DNA of 60,770 bases from JBHIBC01 sp046758905 (GCA_046758905.1 JBHIBC010000009.1:1-60770); one strand, 5' to 3'; shown: positions 1 through 8,428, counted from the first letter of the stretch. The notes: a model not told the origin generated them from the sequence alone. A program made the numbers and translations.

Positions 1-64
1 AGGATTCGAACCTCCGACCCTCTGCTCCCAAAGCAGATGCGCTACCAGGCTGCGCTACGCCCCG
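1..64 (-). tRNA. tRNA-Pro (anticodon TGG), 3' end cut by window edge
   Basis: Read on the minus strand, the sequence begins CGGGGCGTAGCGCAGCCTGG, a typical bacterial tRNA-Pro 5' end with acceptor stem and D arm. It continues through an anticodon stem CTGCT/AGCAG with loop TTTGGGA, giving anticodon TGG, and into a T arm with GGTTCGAATCC. The last few T-stem bases, the 3' acceptor strand and any CCA lie beyond the window start, so only about 64 nt are seen. It would read CCN proline codons. Confidence 0.95.
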
Positions 65-165
65 CGAGGCTTTCTTGTAGCATCGCGGGCCCACGGCGTC
101 AAGGAGGCGCGGCGAGCCCGCCTCCCGCCGCGCCGCTCTCGAAGGCCCGGCGGCGCGGGCCGCGT

Positions 166-816
166 CTAGCGCCTCCGGCCGGGAGCGGCGCGCGGCCCCC
201 GGCCGCCGGGGCGCGCCCCCCGATGGCCGAGGTGCGGCGGCCCGCCGGGGGAGCGGCGGCCGTACCCCGCGGACTTGAGCCCGTGGTGGCGTGGGTGGCG
301 GTGGTGATAGTAGGGGGCTCCCGCGTAGAAATAGTGGTGAAGGCGGGGATAGTAGAAAGCGTAGTAATGCGGGTAGCCGTAGTAGTACGGGTAGCCGTAA
401 TAGAACGGGTAACCGTAGTAGAGGGGAAAGCCGAAGGAGAAGAACACGCCGTAGTGCCCGCTCGAGCCGCTCCCGCCGCCCTCGCTGTCCTCGTCGGGCC
501 GCCCCTCCTCCTCCTGCCCATAGACCGGACCGCCTTCGGACGGGGCGAGTCGCCGCGGGCGGGACCAGCCGTCCCGCAGGACGGCCAGCAGGAGATCCTC
601 CCCCGCGCCGGCCTCGAGCAGCCGGTCGACGTCGCCCTTCCTCAGGGCGAAGCGCAGGCCCTCCTGATCGATGTGCCGGACGATCGCATCCTGATCCATC
701 CCGGCGTCGAGCATGCCGATCACGTAGTCGACCGTGAGCGGCTCGGCGGGGCCGGCGACGGCCGGCGCGATCGCCAGCAGCGGGAGGGCCGCGGCGATGA
801 TGAGGAACCGGTGCAT
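166..816 (-). CDS. Exported Tyr/His/Gly-rich low-complexity protein
   Basis: This is a 216-residue protein of unknown function. I chose the ATG at 816 because an AGGGAGGA ribosome site lies just upstream and the first residues (MHRFLIIAAALPLLAIAPAVA) form a clean signal peptide; the reading frame extends 11 codons further up without support. Residues 25-80 are an acidic, hydrophilic region with repeated 'D..I...L' helices that might form a small helical domain. From about residue 120 the chain becomes tyrosine-rich, with tandem FYYGYP/YYYGYP units, then histidine and glycine/arginine/proline-rich to the end. Such tails occur in surface or stress-related exported proteins, but no function can be assigned. 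It is divergent from the YchF gene. Confidence 0.75.
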   Translation of the reverse strand: MHRFLIIAAALPLLAIAPAVAGPAEPLTVDYVIGMLDAGMDQDAIVRHIDQEGLRFALRKGDVDRLLEAGAGEDLLLAVLRDGWSRPRRLAPSEGGPVYGQEEEGRPDEDSEGGGSGSSGHYGVFFSFGFPLYYGYPFYYGYPYYYGYPHYYAFYYPRLHHYFYAGAPYYHHRHPRHHGLKSAGYGRRSPGGPPHLGHRGARPGGRGPRAAPGRRR

Positions 817-874
817 GGCGTCCTCCCTGGGGACGTCCAGGCGCTGCACCGAATGATACTCCCTTTTCCGCGCC

Positions 875-899
875 GGGACAGTAGAATCCGGAGTGTCCC
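875..899 (+). promoter_or_regulatory. Putative promoter within an inverted repeat, upstream of the YchF-like gene
   Basis: A -10 hexamer TAGAAT lies at 882-887, 36 bp before the GTG at 924. It is enclosed by the inverted repeat GGGACA (875-880) and TGTCCC (894-899), a layout that would let a dimeric repressor cover the promoter. No good -35 is visible. Inference only. Confidence 0.4.
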
Positions 900-923
900 C
901 ACCCGGGGAGGAGGCGGGCGGCG

Positions 924-2009
924 GTGAGATTCGGCCTGCTGGGATTTCCCAAGGTCGGCAAGACCACTCTTTTCAACATCTTGACCGGGACCCACATCGC
1001 GGTCGACAAGTACGCCCCGCGCGCGTCGCAGCCGAACGTCGGCGTCGCCCTGGTCCCCGAGCCGCGCCTGGAGCGGCTCGCCGCGATCTTCAGGCCGAAG
1101 AAGACCACCTGCCCCCACGTCGACTTCCTCGACGTCCAGGGACTGCATCGCGGCGAGGCCAAGGATTCCCTCTACCTGAAGGAGATGCGCAACGTCGACG
1201 CGATCGCCCACGTGGTGCGCGCCTTCCGCGACCCGGAGATCGCGCACAGCGAGGGGACGATCGACCCCGCGCGCGACATCGCCACGATGGAGACCGAGCT
1301 GCTGCTGGCCGACCTCGACGTCGCGCAGCGGCGCGTCGAGCGCCTCGAGGCCAGCATCAGGAAGGCGAGGAACACGGACGACGAGCTGGAGCTCCCGGTG
1401 ATCCGCCGCTGCCTCGAGGCCCTCGAGCGCGAGACGCCGATCCGCGAGATCGAACTGCGGGAGGAGGAGGTGAAGCGGATCCGCGGCTTCGCGTTTCTGA
1501 CCGCGAAGCCCCTCCTGCTGATCCTGAACCTGGACGAGGGCGACACCGCCAAGATCCCCACGTTCCTGGAGGATCTCGGCCTGCGCGAGCGCGCGGCCCG
1601 GCCGCACACGGCGGCCTGCACCATCTCCGCCAAGGTCGAGAGGGAGATCGCCGACCTCGAGCCGGACGACGCCCGGGCCTTCCAGGAGGACCTCGGCCTC
1701 GAGGAGCCGGCCAAGGACCGTCTGATCCGGGCCGCCTTCTCGCTTTTGGGGCTGATCCGGTTCTTCACCGTGGGGCCGGAGGAGTGCCGCGCCTGGCCGG
1801 TCCCGGACGGCACCAGGGCGCAGCGCGCCGCCGGCACGGTGCACTCCGATTTCGAGCGGGGGTTCATCCGCGCCGAGGTCGTCCGCTTCGACGACCTGGT
1901 CGCCTGCGGCAGCTTCGCCGCGGCGCGGGAGAAGGCGCTGCTGCGCTCCGAGGGGAAGGACTACCGGGTCCGCGACGGGGACGTGATCCACTTCCGGTTC
2001 AACGTCTGA
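924..2009 (+). CDS. ychF: YchF/OLA1-type P-loop ATPase/GTPase
   Basis: This 361-residue protein belongs to the Obg-related YchF family, ribosome-associated nucleotide hydrolases with a role in stress responses. The P-loop is GFPKVGKTTLF at residues 7-17, the switch II/G3 region is DVQGL near residue 75, and the G4 position reads NLDEGD near 205, in line with the family's loss of the NKxD guanine-specificity motif. A coiled-coil hairpin fills roughly 110-180 and a TGS domain the C-terminal 80 residues. The GTG start has a strong GGGGAGGAGG site 9 nt upstream. The G3 motif DVQGL departs from the usual DIAGL, so this may be a divergent paralogue rather than the housekeeping copy. It converges on selA. 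Confidence 0.88.
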   Translation: MRFGLLGFPKVGKTTLFNILTGTHIAVDKYAPRASQPNVGVALVPEPRLERLAAIFRPKKTTCPHVDFLDVQGLHRGEAKDSLYLKEMRNVDAIAHVVRAFRDPEIAHSEGTIDPARDIATMETELLLADLDVAQRRVERLEASIRKARNTDDELELPVIRRCLEALERETPIREIELREEEVKRIRGFAFLTAKPLLLILNLDEGDTAKIPTFLEDLGLRERAARPHTAACTISAKVEREIADLEPDDARAFQEDLGLEEPAKDRLIRAAFSLLGLIRFFTVGPEECRAWPVPDGTRAQRAAGTVHSDFERGFIRAEVVRFDDLVACGSFAAAREKALLRSEGKDYRVRDGDVIHFRFNV

Positions 2010-2025
2010 CGCCGCCGCCCGGGCC

Positions 2026-3456
2026 TCACCCGCTCGCGATCGCCCCGAGCGCCTCGGCGACGACGGCGTCCTGGTCCTCGAGGACAGTGCGCAGGTCGAT
2101 CAGCACCCGCTGCCCCTCGATCCGGGCGACGATCGGCGGCGTGTGGCGCCGCAGCCGCTCCTCGACGGCGCGCGCCGACAGACGCCCGCAGGACACCGAC
2201 AGGAGCGCGGTCGGCAGCCCCGCCTGCGGGGCCGACCCGCCGCCGAGCACGGAGACGCCGTCCGCGATCGACAGGTGGAGGAGCGCGCCCCGCCCGGACG
2301 CGGCCTCCAGGACCCGCCGCGCCCGCCGCGCGATCTCCTCCCGCGTGAGGGCGATCATCCGGGCGACCGGCACCCGCTCCTCCGCGCCGCCCCGGACGTA
2401 CTCCAGGAGGGAAGCCTCCAGCGCGGCGTAGGTCATCTTGTCGACCCGCAGCGCCCGGCTCAGGGGGTTCTCGCAAAGCCTCCGGACCAGCCCGGGGCGC
2501 CCGACCAGGATCCCCGCCTGCGGGCCGCCGAGGAGCTTGTCGCCGCTGAAGCAGACCAGGTCGGCTCCCGCCGCGAGACACTCGCCGACGGTGGGCTCCC
2601 CCCGGATCCCCCTGGCCTCCAGATCCAGGAGGCTGCCGGTCCCCTGGTCCATCAGGACCGGGACCCGACGGCTTCGGCCCAGGCGGGCCACCTCGCGCAG
2701 CGGCACGTCGGCCGTGAAGCCCACGACCCGGTAGTTGCTGGGATGGACCTTGAGGAGGAGGCCGGTGCGCGGCCCGATGGCGCGCCGGTAGTCCTCGAGC
2801 CGCGTCCTGTTGGTGGTCCCCACCTCTTTCAGAAAGGCGCCGCTCTTGCGCATGATGTCCGGGATGCGGAAGGACCCGCCGATCTCGACCAGCTCCCCGC
2901 GCGACACCACGACCTCCCTCCCCTCGGCCAGCGTGTTGAGGGCGAGCAGGACGGCCGCCGCGTTGTTGTTGACGACGTGGGCGGAGCGCCCCGGGAACAG
3001 CGCCCGGAACAGCCGCTCGAGGTGGGCGGAGCGCGAGCCGCGCCGGCCGCGCCCCAGGTCGTACTCCAGGGTCGTGTAGGCGCGGGTGATCGCGACCAGG
3101 CGCCGGGCGGCCGCCTCGCCGAGGACGGCGCGACCGAGGTTGGTGTGGAGCACGACCCCCGTGGCGTTGATCACCGGCTGGATCGTGGAGCGCGTGCGGC
3201 GCTCGGCCTCCGCCGCGGCCCAGGCGGCCGCGCCGTCCACCAGGGCGCCGAGGCGCGCCGCGTCGAGGCCTCCGTCGCGGCAGCGCTCGCGCAGCGACGC
3301 CAGCCGCTCGCGCAGGAGGGCCACCACCAGGGATCGGCCGCGCCGCGCGATGGCCTCCCGCACCTCCTCCCGCACGAGCAGATCGCTCACCGCGGGGATC
3401 GAGCGGAGGAGCCGTCGCGCCGCGGCCCCGGGGGAGTGGCCTTTCCGAGCCGGCAT
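2026..3456 (-). CDS. selA: L-seryl-tRNA(Sec) selenium transferase
   Basis: SelA is a PLP enzyme that converts Ser-tRNA(Sec) to Sec-tRNA(Sec) using selenophosphate. The 476-residue protein has the N-terminal SelA domain (LLRSIPAVSDLL near residue 17), the core motif NATGVVLHTNLGRA, and the PLP-lysine motif SGDKLLGGPQAG. The ATG at 3456 is preceded by AAGGG; the frame runs 25 codons further upstream, but that stretch is Cys/Arg-rich and unlike the family. No selB, selC tRNA, selD or in-frame-TGA selenoprotein was found in the window, so the rest of the selenocysteine machinery must be encoded elsewhere. Confidence 0.93.
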   Translation of the reverse strand: MPARKGHSPGAAARRLLRSIPAVSDLLVREEVREAIARRGRSLVVALLRERLASLRERCRDGGLDAARLGALVDGAAAWAAAEAERRTRSTIQPVINATGVVLHTNLGRAVLGEAAARRLVAITRAYTTLEYDLGRGRRGSRSAHLERLFRALFPGRSAHVVNNNAAAVLLALNTLAEGREVVVSRGELVEIGGSFRIPDIMRKSGAFLKEVGTTNRTRLEDYRRAIGPRTGLLLKVHPSNYRVVGFTADVPLREVARLGRSRRVPVLMDQGTGSLLDLEARGIRGEPTVGECLAAGADLVCFSGDKLLGGPQAGILVGRPGLVRRLCENPLSRALRVDKMTYAALEASLLEYVRGGAEERVPVARMIALTREEIARRARRVLEAASGRGALLHLSIADGVSVLGGGSAPQAGLPTALLSVSCGRLSARAVEERLRRHTPPIVARIEGQRVLIDLRTVLEDQDAVVAEALGAIASG

Positions 3457-3561
3457 CGGGATGCCCTTGCACCGGCCGCACGGTGCGCAGAGAACGATCC
3501 TGCAATTGCGGCGGAGCGCCCATTTCAGCACACGGACGGGGGACTGTCAAAGAGCCGTCTT

Positions 3562-3590
3562 TTGAATTCCCCGCGCCCCAACCCTATATT
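3562..3590 (+). promoter_or_regulatory. Sigma-70-type promoter
   Basis: TTGAAT (3562-3567), a 17-bp spacer and TATATT (3585-3590) form a near-consensus promoter. The predicted start of transcription is near 3597, about 30 nt before the GTG of the MXAN_5187-like gene. It lies in the selA upstream region and points away from selA. Confidence 0.65.
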
Positions 3591-3626
3591 CCGGATCGCG
3601 CACGCCGCTCGCGAGGGATCATCATC

Positions 3627-4250
3627 GTGTCGCTCGAGCAGGACCTGAAGCGGATCGACGCCGAGATCCGCAAGCTCAAGATAGCCTATGACCTCTACTT
3701 CGTCGGCGCCTCCCCCAGGCCGCCCACCGATCTGCACGATTCGGTGGACAAGATGATCAAGCGGCTCCAGAACGTGTCGATGCGGAACCTCGCCGACCGC
3801 TTCCTGTACAGCGGCCTGGTCAACAAGTTCAACGCCTTCTCCGAACTCTGGAACAAGGGGATCCGCAACAGGGAGGAGGGGGCCCGCGTCCACCCCCTCG
3901 CGGCCCGCGCCGCGCTGCGCGCCGCCCGCACCGAGACCGGAGGGACAAGCGGCCCGCCGGGCGGGGCGGGTCCCGGCCGGGGGGCGAGGGGGCGCCTCGC
4001 GCCCGCCGCGGATACCTGGCGCATCCCGGCCAGCGGTCGCGACGAGGCCTCGTTGAAGCGGCTCTACGAGTGCTTCATCGCGGCCAAGGACACCGCCGGC
4101 GACAGCAGGAAACCCTCCTTCGACGCCTTCTCCAGGGAGATCGCGAAGCACACCGCCGCGCTCAGGGTGAAGGTCGATTGTGAGGCCATCGACTTTAGGA
4201 TATACTGCAAGGACAACAAGGTCAGCATCAAGGCGAAGCCGATCAAGTAA
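3627..4250 (+). CDS. MXAN_5187 C-terminal-domain-like protein
   Basis: This 207-residue soluble protein starts at GTG 3627, which sits behind a GCGAGGGA site and a good promoter; the open frame upstream overlaps the promoter and is not coding. Residues 1-85 form a predicted helical hairpin beginning SLEQDLKRIDAEIRKLKIAY. A Pro/Gly/Arg-rich linker follows (about 90-140), then a second domain (145-207) starting SLKRLYECFIAAK and ending with a lysine-rich strand. The two-part layout resembles the MXAN_5187 family found in myxobacteria and relatives, whose function is not known. It is probably co-transcribed with the TPR gene 13 bp downstream. Confidence 0.75.
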   Translation: MSLEQDLKRIDAEIRKLKIAYDLYFVGASPRPPTDLHDSVDKMIKRLQNVSMRNLADRFLYSGLVNKFNAFSELWNKGIRNREEGARVHPLAARAALRAARTETGGTSGPPGGAGPGRGARGRLAPAADTWRIPASGRDEASLKRLYECFIAAKDTAGDSRKPSFDAFSREIAKHTAALRVKVDCEAIDFRIYCKDNKVSIKAKPIK

Positions 4251-4263
4251 CCGGGAGCCGGCC

Positions 4264-5076
4264 TTGAGATTCCGCCTCGCGGCGTGCATCGTCGCCCTTG
4301 CAGCCATCCTTCCCGCTCACGCGCCGCTGCCCGTGTGGCCGGCGCTGGCGGAGGAGGAGCCCGGGCCGGAGCCGACGCCTCCGCCTCCGGTCCCGACCCC
4401 CACCCCGGTCCCCACACCGACCCCCGTCCCGACGCCCACGCCCGTCCCGACGCCCACGCCGGTGCCCACGCCGACGCCGGTCCCGACTCCGACCCCCGCG
4501 CCCATACCGGGCCCGGCGCCCGCCCGGCCGCACCCCAGCCGGAGTCCGGCGAGAGGTCCGGACGCGGCCCGGGCGCTCGATCCGGAGGCGATGGCGGAGA
4601 AGGTGGCCCGCTATCCCGAGGTGGCGTTCCTGCGCCACGAGTTCGGGAACCTCCTGGCGCGGCGCGGGCGGCTGCGGGAGGCGTTGCGGCAGTTCGAGAT
4701 CGCCGTCGAGCTCGAGCCCGACTCGGCGCGGGTGTGGAACAACATCGGCGTCGTGCGCCAGGCGCTGGGGAGGGGCCGCGGCGCGGTGCGCGCCTACAGG
4801 AAGGCGCTCCGGATCGCCCCCTCCTACGCCCTGGCGTACTACAACCTGGGGGTCGCCTACGACGCTTCCGGAAAGTACGACAAGGCCCTGGACAGCTACC
4901 AGACCGCGATCGAGCTCGACCCCGAGCTCCTCGACCCGCGCAAGAATCCGCAGGTCGCGTCGAACCGCCACCTGGCGGTCGTCATCCTGAAGAGCTACAT
5001 CGGGCGCGGCGGATCGGTCGTCCTGCCGCTCGAGTCCGCCTACCCCGATCCGCTGCTCAGCGAGCCCTCCGACTGA
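4264..5076 (+). CDS. Exported TPR protein with Pro-Thr repeat linker
   Basis: The TTG at 4264 is chosen because a CGGGAGCC site precedes it and the following residues (RFRLAACIVALAAILP...) form a signal peptide; an upstream ATG would lie inside the previous gene. The 270-residue product has, after the signal, a linker of tandem PTPVPT units (about residues 37-82), then a TPR domain (about 105-235) with two clear repeats (ALRQFEIAVELEPDSARVWN and the YDKALDSYQTAIELDPE unit). The linker suggests crossing of the periplasm or peptidoglycan layer, with TPRs as a protein-binding platform. It lies 13 bp after the MXAN_5187-like gene, and its partner is unknown. Confidence 0.82.
   Translation: MRFRLAACIVALAAILPAHAPLPVWPALAEEEPGPEPTPPPPVPTPTPVPTPTPVPTPTPVPTPTPVPTPTPVPTPTPAPIPGPAPARPHPSRSPARGPDAARALDPEAMAEKVARYPEVAFLRHEFGNLLARRGRLREALRQFEIAVELEPDSARVWNNIGVVRQALGRGRGAVRAYRKALRIAPSYALAYYNLGVAYDASGKYDKALDSYQTAIELDPELLDPRKNPQVASNRHLAVVILKSYIGRGGSVVLPLESAYPDPLLSEPSD
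4372..4503 (+). repeat. Tandem repeat encoding PTPVPT units
   Basis: Imperfect 18-bp period repeats of the type CCGACGCCCACGCCGGTG within the TPR gene encode the Pro-Thr linker. Such tracts are prone to length variation. Confidence 0.8.
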
Positions 5077-5080
5077 GCCC

Positions 5081-7171
5081 TCAGCGCGGGAACGCCTCGC
5101 GCACGCCGCCGTCGGTCGTGATGATGCACCCCGTGGTCTTGGCCGAGCGATCGCACGCGAGCCACAGCACCGCCTCGGCGACGTCCTCCGGCAGGACCCG
5201 GACCTTCAGCAGGTTGCGCCCGCGGTAGAAATCCTCCAGGTCCTCCGCCCGGATGCCGTGGGCCCGGGCGCGTTCCGCGCGCACCTCGCTCGACCAGAGC
5301 CGGGAATCCTGGAAGACGGCGTCGGGATTGACGATGTTGACGCGGACGCCGGACTCCCCCGCCTCGATCGCCAGGATGCGGGCGAGCTGGCACTCGGCCG
5401 CCTTGGCGGCGCTGTAGGCCCCGAAATCCCTGCCCGGGGCCAGGACGTTCTTCGAGGCGACGAAGATCAGGCTCCCCCCGATCCCCTGTTCCTTGAGGAC
5501 GCGCACCGCCTCCCGCGCCACCAGGAAGTGTCCCGTGGCGTTCACGTCGAAGCTCCGCTTCCAGTCCGTAAGCTCCATCAGGTCGATCGGCCGGGAGTGC
5601 GCGATCCCGGCGTTGGAGACCAGAACGTCGATCCCTCCGTAGGCGATCAGCGCCTCGTCGAACCCGCGGCGGACGCTGCCCTCGTCCGCAACGTCCATCC
5701 CGACCGCCCGGGCGCGGTCGACCCCGTGCCGGGAGACGATGTCGTCGGCGAGCCTCCCGGCCCCGTCCGCGTCGACGTCGGCGACCACGACGTGGCAGTC
5801 CTCGGAGGCCAGCCGGCGCGCGATCGCCCGGCCGATGCCGCTCGCCGCCCCGGTGACCAGAGCGACGCGGCTCGCCATCTCCCGTCCCGGCGGGCCGAGT
5901 TCCAGCCGGTACCGCTCCAGAGGCCAGTACTCCACCTCGAAGCTCTCCCTCTCGCCCAGGGAGCGGTACCCGCCGAGCCCCTGCGCGTCGCGCATGACGC
6001 GGATCGCGTGGCGGTAGATATCGGAGACGACGAGGGTGCGCCGGGCGTCCTTCCACGCGGTCAGCATCCCGATCCCCGGGATCAGGAGGACGCGCGGAAA
6101 CGGGTCGAGCTTCCCCGCAACGCCGTCGCCGTGCTTCTTGAAGTAGAGGTCGTACCAGGAGAGGTATCCGTTCAGCTCCGCGGCGATCGACTCCCGGAGC
6201 GCCTGGGCTCCCTGCGGGCTCTCGAGGTCGTCCGGAAGACCCCGATGCACGAACAGGGGTCGCGACCTCGTGTACAGGAGGTGGTCCGGGGTGGCCGGGC
6301 CGGAGAGCGAGATCCGCGGGCCCGCCTCCGACCCGACGAACTCGAGGATCTCGTCCCCGTCGTCGAACCGAAGCAGGACGCGCGACGGGCCGCTCTCCCG
6401 GCGGCTGAGCAGCCCCCGGACGAAAGGGGCGAGACGCGCCGCCACCCGGCGGCGGGCGGAGGGGGACAGGGGAGGCCGGGCGACGGCCCCGAAGGCCGAC
6501 CGGCCGCGCCCTCGGCCGCGCGCGTACTCCTCGGCGCGCGTGCTCATCTCGATGGTGGCGTCGTAGGAGTCCCTCGCGGTGGGCCCCCACGCGATCAGCC
6601 CGTGCTTGTCCAGGCCCGCGCAGCGCGCCTCGGGGCGCCGGCGGATCGCGCCGCCGACCTCGCGCGACAGCGCGAACCCGGGGCGCCGGTATGGGATCCA
6701 GATCGCCTCGCGGCCGAAGCACTCCTCCACCTGCCGGCGGCCGTCCGCCGTGTCCGTAAGGGCCAGGACGGCATCGGGGTGGGTGTGGTCGACGTGCGGA
6801 TGCGGCACGAAGGCGTGCAGGAGGGTCTCGATCGAGGGGCGCGGCGACGATGGCTCCATGAGACAGTGGGCGAGGTAGGACACCATCTCCTCGTCGCTCA
6901 TCGCCTCGCGGTCCCAGAGCGGCTCGAGGTCGTCCAGGCGGAGTCCGGGGAAGCCCGAGCGATCGATGCTCCCGAGGTCCGCCCCGCTCCCCTTGATGCG
7001 CAGGACGCGCACCGATCGGCCGCGGAAGTCGGTCTCGACGTGCTTGATCGAGGTGTTGCCCCCGCCCCAGAGGACCAGGCCGGGATCGCGGCCGATGAGC
7101 CGTGATCGATAGACGAGCAGGTCGACGCCGCGGAGGCCGTCCGCCTCCTCGTCCCTCCAGAGGTTGTCCAT
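5081..7171 (-). CDS. Bifunctional class II aldolase / short-chain dehydrogenase (rhamnulose-1-P aldolase/lactaldehyde dehydrogenase type)
   Basis: This 696-residue fusion has an N-terminal class II aldolase/adducin domain (about 1-400) with GGGNTSIK near residue 37 and the zinc-site HPHVDHTHPDA near 128. The C-terminal SDR domain (about 435-690) has the NAD-binding VTGAASGIGRAIA, the NAG motif (SNAGIAH) and the catalytic YSAAK. The family cleaves L-rhamnulose-1-phosphate to dihydroxyacetone phosphate and lactaldehyde and then oxidises or reduces the aldehyde; the actual sugar here is not proven. No rhamnose isomerase or kinase is nearby. The ATG at 7171 lies only 10 nt after a TATAAT and has no ribosome site, so the mRNA may be nearly leaderless. 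Confidence 0.88.
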   Translation of the reverse strand: MDNLWRDEEADGLRGVDLLVYRSRLIGRDPGLVLWGGGNTSIKHVETDFRGRSVRVLRIKGSGADLGSIDRSGFPGLRLDDLEPLWDREAMSDEEMVSYLAHCLMEPSSPRPSIETLLHAFVPHPHVDHTHPDAVLALTDTADGRRQVEECFGREAIWIPYRRPGFALSREVGGAIRRRPEARCAGLDKHGLIAWGPTARDSYDATIEMSTRAEEYARGRGRGRSAFGAVARPPLSPSARRRVAARLAPFVRGLLSRRESGPSRVLLRFDDGDEILEFVGSEAGPRISLSGPATPDHLLYTRSRPLFVHRGLPDDLESPQGAQALRESIAAELNGYLSWYDLYFKKHGDGVAGKLDPFPRVLLIPGIGMLTAWKDARRTLVVSDIYRHAIRVMRDAQGLGGYRSLGERESFEVEYWPLERYRLELGPPGREMASRVALVTGAASGIGRAIARRLASEDCHVVVADVDADGAGRLADDIVSRHGVDRARAVGMDVADEGSVRRGFDEALIAYGGIDVLVSNAGIAHSRPIDLMELTDWKRSFDVNATGHFLVAREAVRVLKEQGIGGSLIFVASKNVLAPGRDFGAYSAAKAAECQLARILAIEAGESGVRVNIVNPDAVFQDSRLWSSEVRAERARAHGIRAEDLEDFYRGRNLLKVRVLPEDVAEAVLWLACDRSAKTTGCIITTDGGVREAFPR

Positions 7172-7181
7172 GGTTGTCGGG

Positions 7182-7187
7182 ATTATA
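7182..7187 (-). promoter_or_regulatory. Consensus -10 (TATAAT) directly before the aldolase/dehydrogenase start
   Basis: On the minus strand, TATAAT ends 10 nt before the ATG at 7171, which leaves a 5' leader of only about 3-4 nt. The -35 is weak (TTCTTC with an 18-bp spacer). Confidence 0.6.
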
Positions 7188-7279
7188 CCTTCGCGTCGCG
7201 CCCAGGAAGAAGGCCCGCGGAGAACCGGGGGCCTGGCCGTCGCGCGTTCAGGTGGTCGGGGGGCGGCTCGGGGAAGCGA

Positions 7280-7507
7280 TCACTCGATGGGGGCGGCGCC
7301 GCCGCCCACCTTGATGACCTTCTCGGCCTGGGGTCCTTTCGGACCCTGGATGATCTCGAACTCGACGGGCTGGCCCTCCTCCAGGCTCTTGAAGCCCTGC
7401 TCCTGGATGGCGGAGTAGTGGACGAAGACGTCCTCGCCGCCGTCCTGCTGGATGAAGCCGTAGCCCTTGGTGTTGTTGAACCACTTGACGCGACCTGTCA
7501 GTCTCAC
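7280..7507 (-). CDS. Cold-shock domain protein (CspA family)
   Basis: The gene encodes a 75-residue single cold-shock domain, an RNA/ssDNA-binding OB fold that melts mRNA structure. RNP1 is KGYGFI and RNP2 is VFVHYSAI, followed by the usual EFEI...GPQAEKV strand. GTG at 7507 gives the standard MRLTGRVKWFNN start and lies 9 nt after AGGA. A GTG three codons earlier abuts the same AGGA, so it is less likely. A strong promoter at 7582-7611 gives a leader of about 70 nt, as is common for csp genes. It lies alone between divergent and convergent neighbours. A second paralogue is at 39.8 kb. Confidence 0.93.
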   Translation of the reverse strand: MRLTGRVKWFNNTKGYGFIQQDGGEDVFVHYSAIQEQGFKSLEEGQPVEFEIIQGPKGPQAEKVIKVGGGAAPIE

Positions 7508-7581
7508 GTTCGTCACTCCTCAGCGATCCGGGTGATGCGGGAACCCTTCGCGCCCTGCGATGGTGTCGAGAACGGCGCGGG

Positions 7582-7611
7582 ACGTTAGCACACGGTTTTC
7601 GGCGTTGTCAA
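7582..7611 (-). promoter_or_regulatory. Promoter of the cold-shock gene
   Basis: On the minus strand, TTGACA (7611-7606), an 18-bp spacer and TAACGT (7587-7582). Its -35 physically overlaps the -35 of the divergent promoter at 7605-7633. Confidence 0.7.
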
Positions 7612-7633
7612 GGCGATGGGCCGCTGCTAGAAT
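7605..7633 (+). promoter_or_regulatory. Promoter of a leaderless transcript (phospholipase-like/purH)
   Basis: TTGTCA (7605-7610), a 17-bp spacer and TAGAAT (7628-7633). The ATG at 7640 falls at the expected transcription start, and no Shine-Dalgarno is present. Confidence 0.7.
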
Positions 7634-7639
7634 CCGCGC

Positions 7640-8428
7640 ATGTCGACAGGGCGCCGTCGGGCCGCCGTCGTGGCCGCGTCGATCCTCGCGCTGACGCCCG
7701 CCGGGCCGATCCTGGGCTGGACCGGCCCCACCCGCACCCGAATGATCCGCGACGCCCTGGCGGTCAGCCCGCCGGCGCTGGTCGCCATCCTGGAGCCGTA
7801 CGACGACCGGCTGCGCGCGGGGATGATCGAGCCCGCGAGCCGGGAGGGGGAGGAGGTCCACTACCAGCACGCCGACGGCCGGCGGGGCTTGGCGGCCGCC
7901 GGGATCGCGCGCAAGGTCGAAGACGCGCGCGCGATGCTCCTGCGGAGACGATCGCCCGCGCGGTTCGCCTACGAGATGGGAGCGCTCGCGCACCTGGTCG
8001 CCGACGCCGCCTTCCCGCTGAACGTCTCGGACGCCGACCCGCGCGAGCCCCTCTACCGCGAGGCGTACCGCTCCTACATCGAGAGCGTGCTCGACAAGAT
8101 CCCCTTCGTGCTCGACCGCGGAGGCTCCGAGGCGCTCGAGGCGGGAGACGTGCAGGCCTTCATCATGGAGAGCGTCCGGCGGGCCGAAGCGAGCTATCCG
8201 CTCATCGGCCCGGCCTTCGACGACGACGGCACGCCGAGAACGCGCGCCGCGCTCGACGAGCGGTCGGTGCCCTTCGGGATCGCCTCGCTCGCCTACTCGC
8301 AGGCCGTGAGCAATATCGCGCGCATCTGGAGGTTGACCTGGGCCTCCGTCGACGGAGACCTGCGCGGCACGCCGTACCTCACCGACCCGCCCCCCGAGAG
8401 CGCGTCGATCCCGGAGAGTGAGCGTTGA
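7640..8428 (+). CDS. Exported zinc-dependent phospholipase C / S1-P1 nuclease-like protein
   Basis: This 262-residue protein has an N-terminal signal peptide (VVAASILALTPAGPILG, followed by the mature Trp as in this superfamily). The motif MGALAHLVADAAFPLN (about residue 113) fits the H-x3-D zinc-ligand helix of the phospholipase C/P1 nuclease fold, and HYQHADG near residue 74 could supply further histidine ligands. Hydrolysis of phosphoester bonds in the periplasm is therefore plausible, but substrate and activity are not shown. The ATG coincides with the predicted transcription start. The stop overlaps the purH TTG start by 4 bp (TTGA), so the two are translationally coupled. Confidence 0.7.
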   Translation: MSTGRRRAAVVAASILALTPAGPILGWTGPTRTRMIRDALAVSPPALVAILEPYDDRLRAGMIEPASREGEEVHYQHADGRRGLAAAGIARKVEDARAMLLRRRSPARFAYEMGALAHLVADAAFPLNVSDADPREPLYREAYRSYIESVLDKIPFVLDRGGSEALEAGDVQAFIMESVRRAEASYPLIGPAFDDDGTPRTRAALDERSVPFGIASLAYSQAVSNIARIWRLTWASVDGDLRGTPYLTDPPPESASIPESER

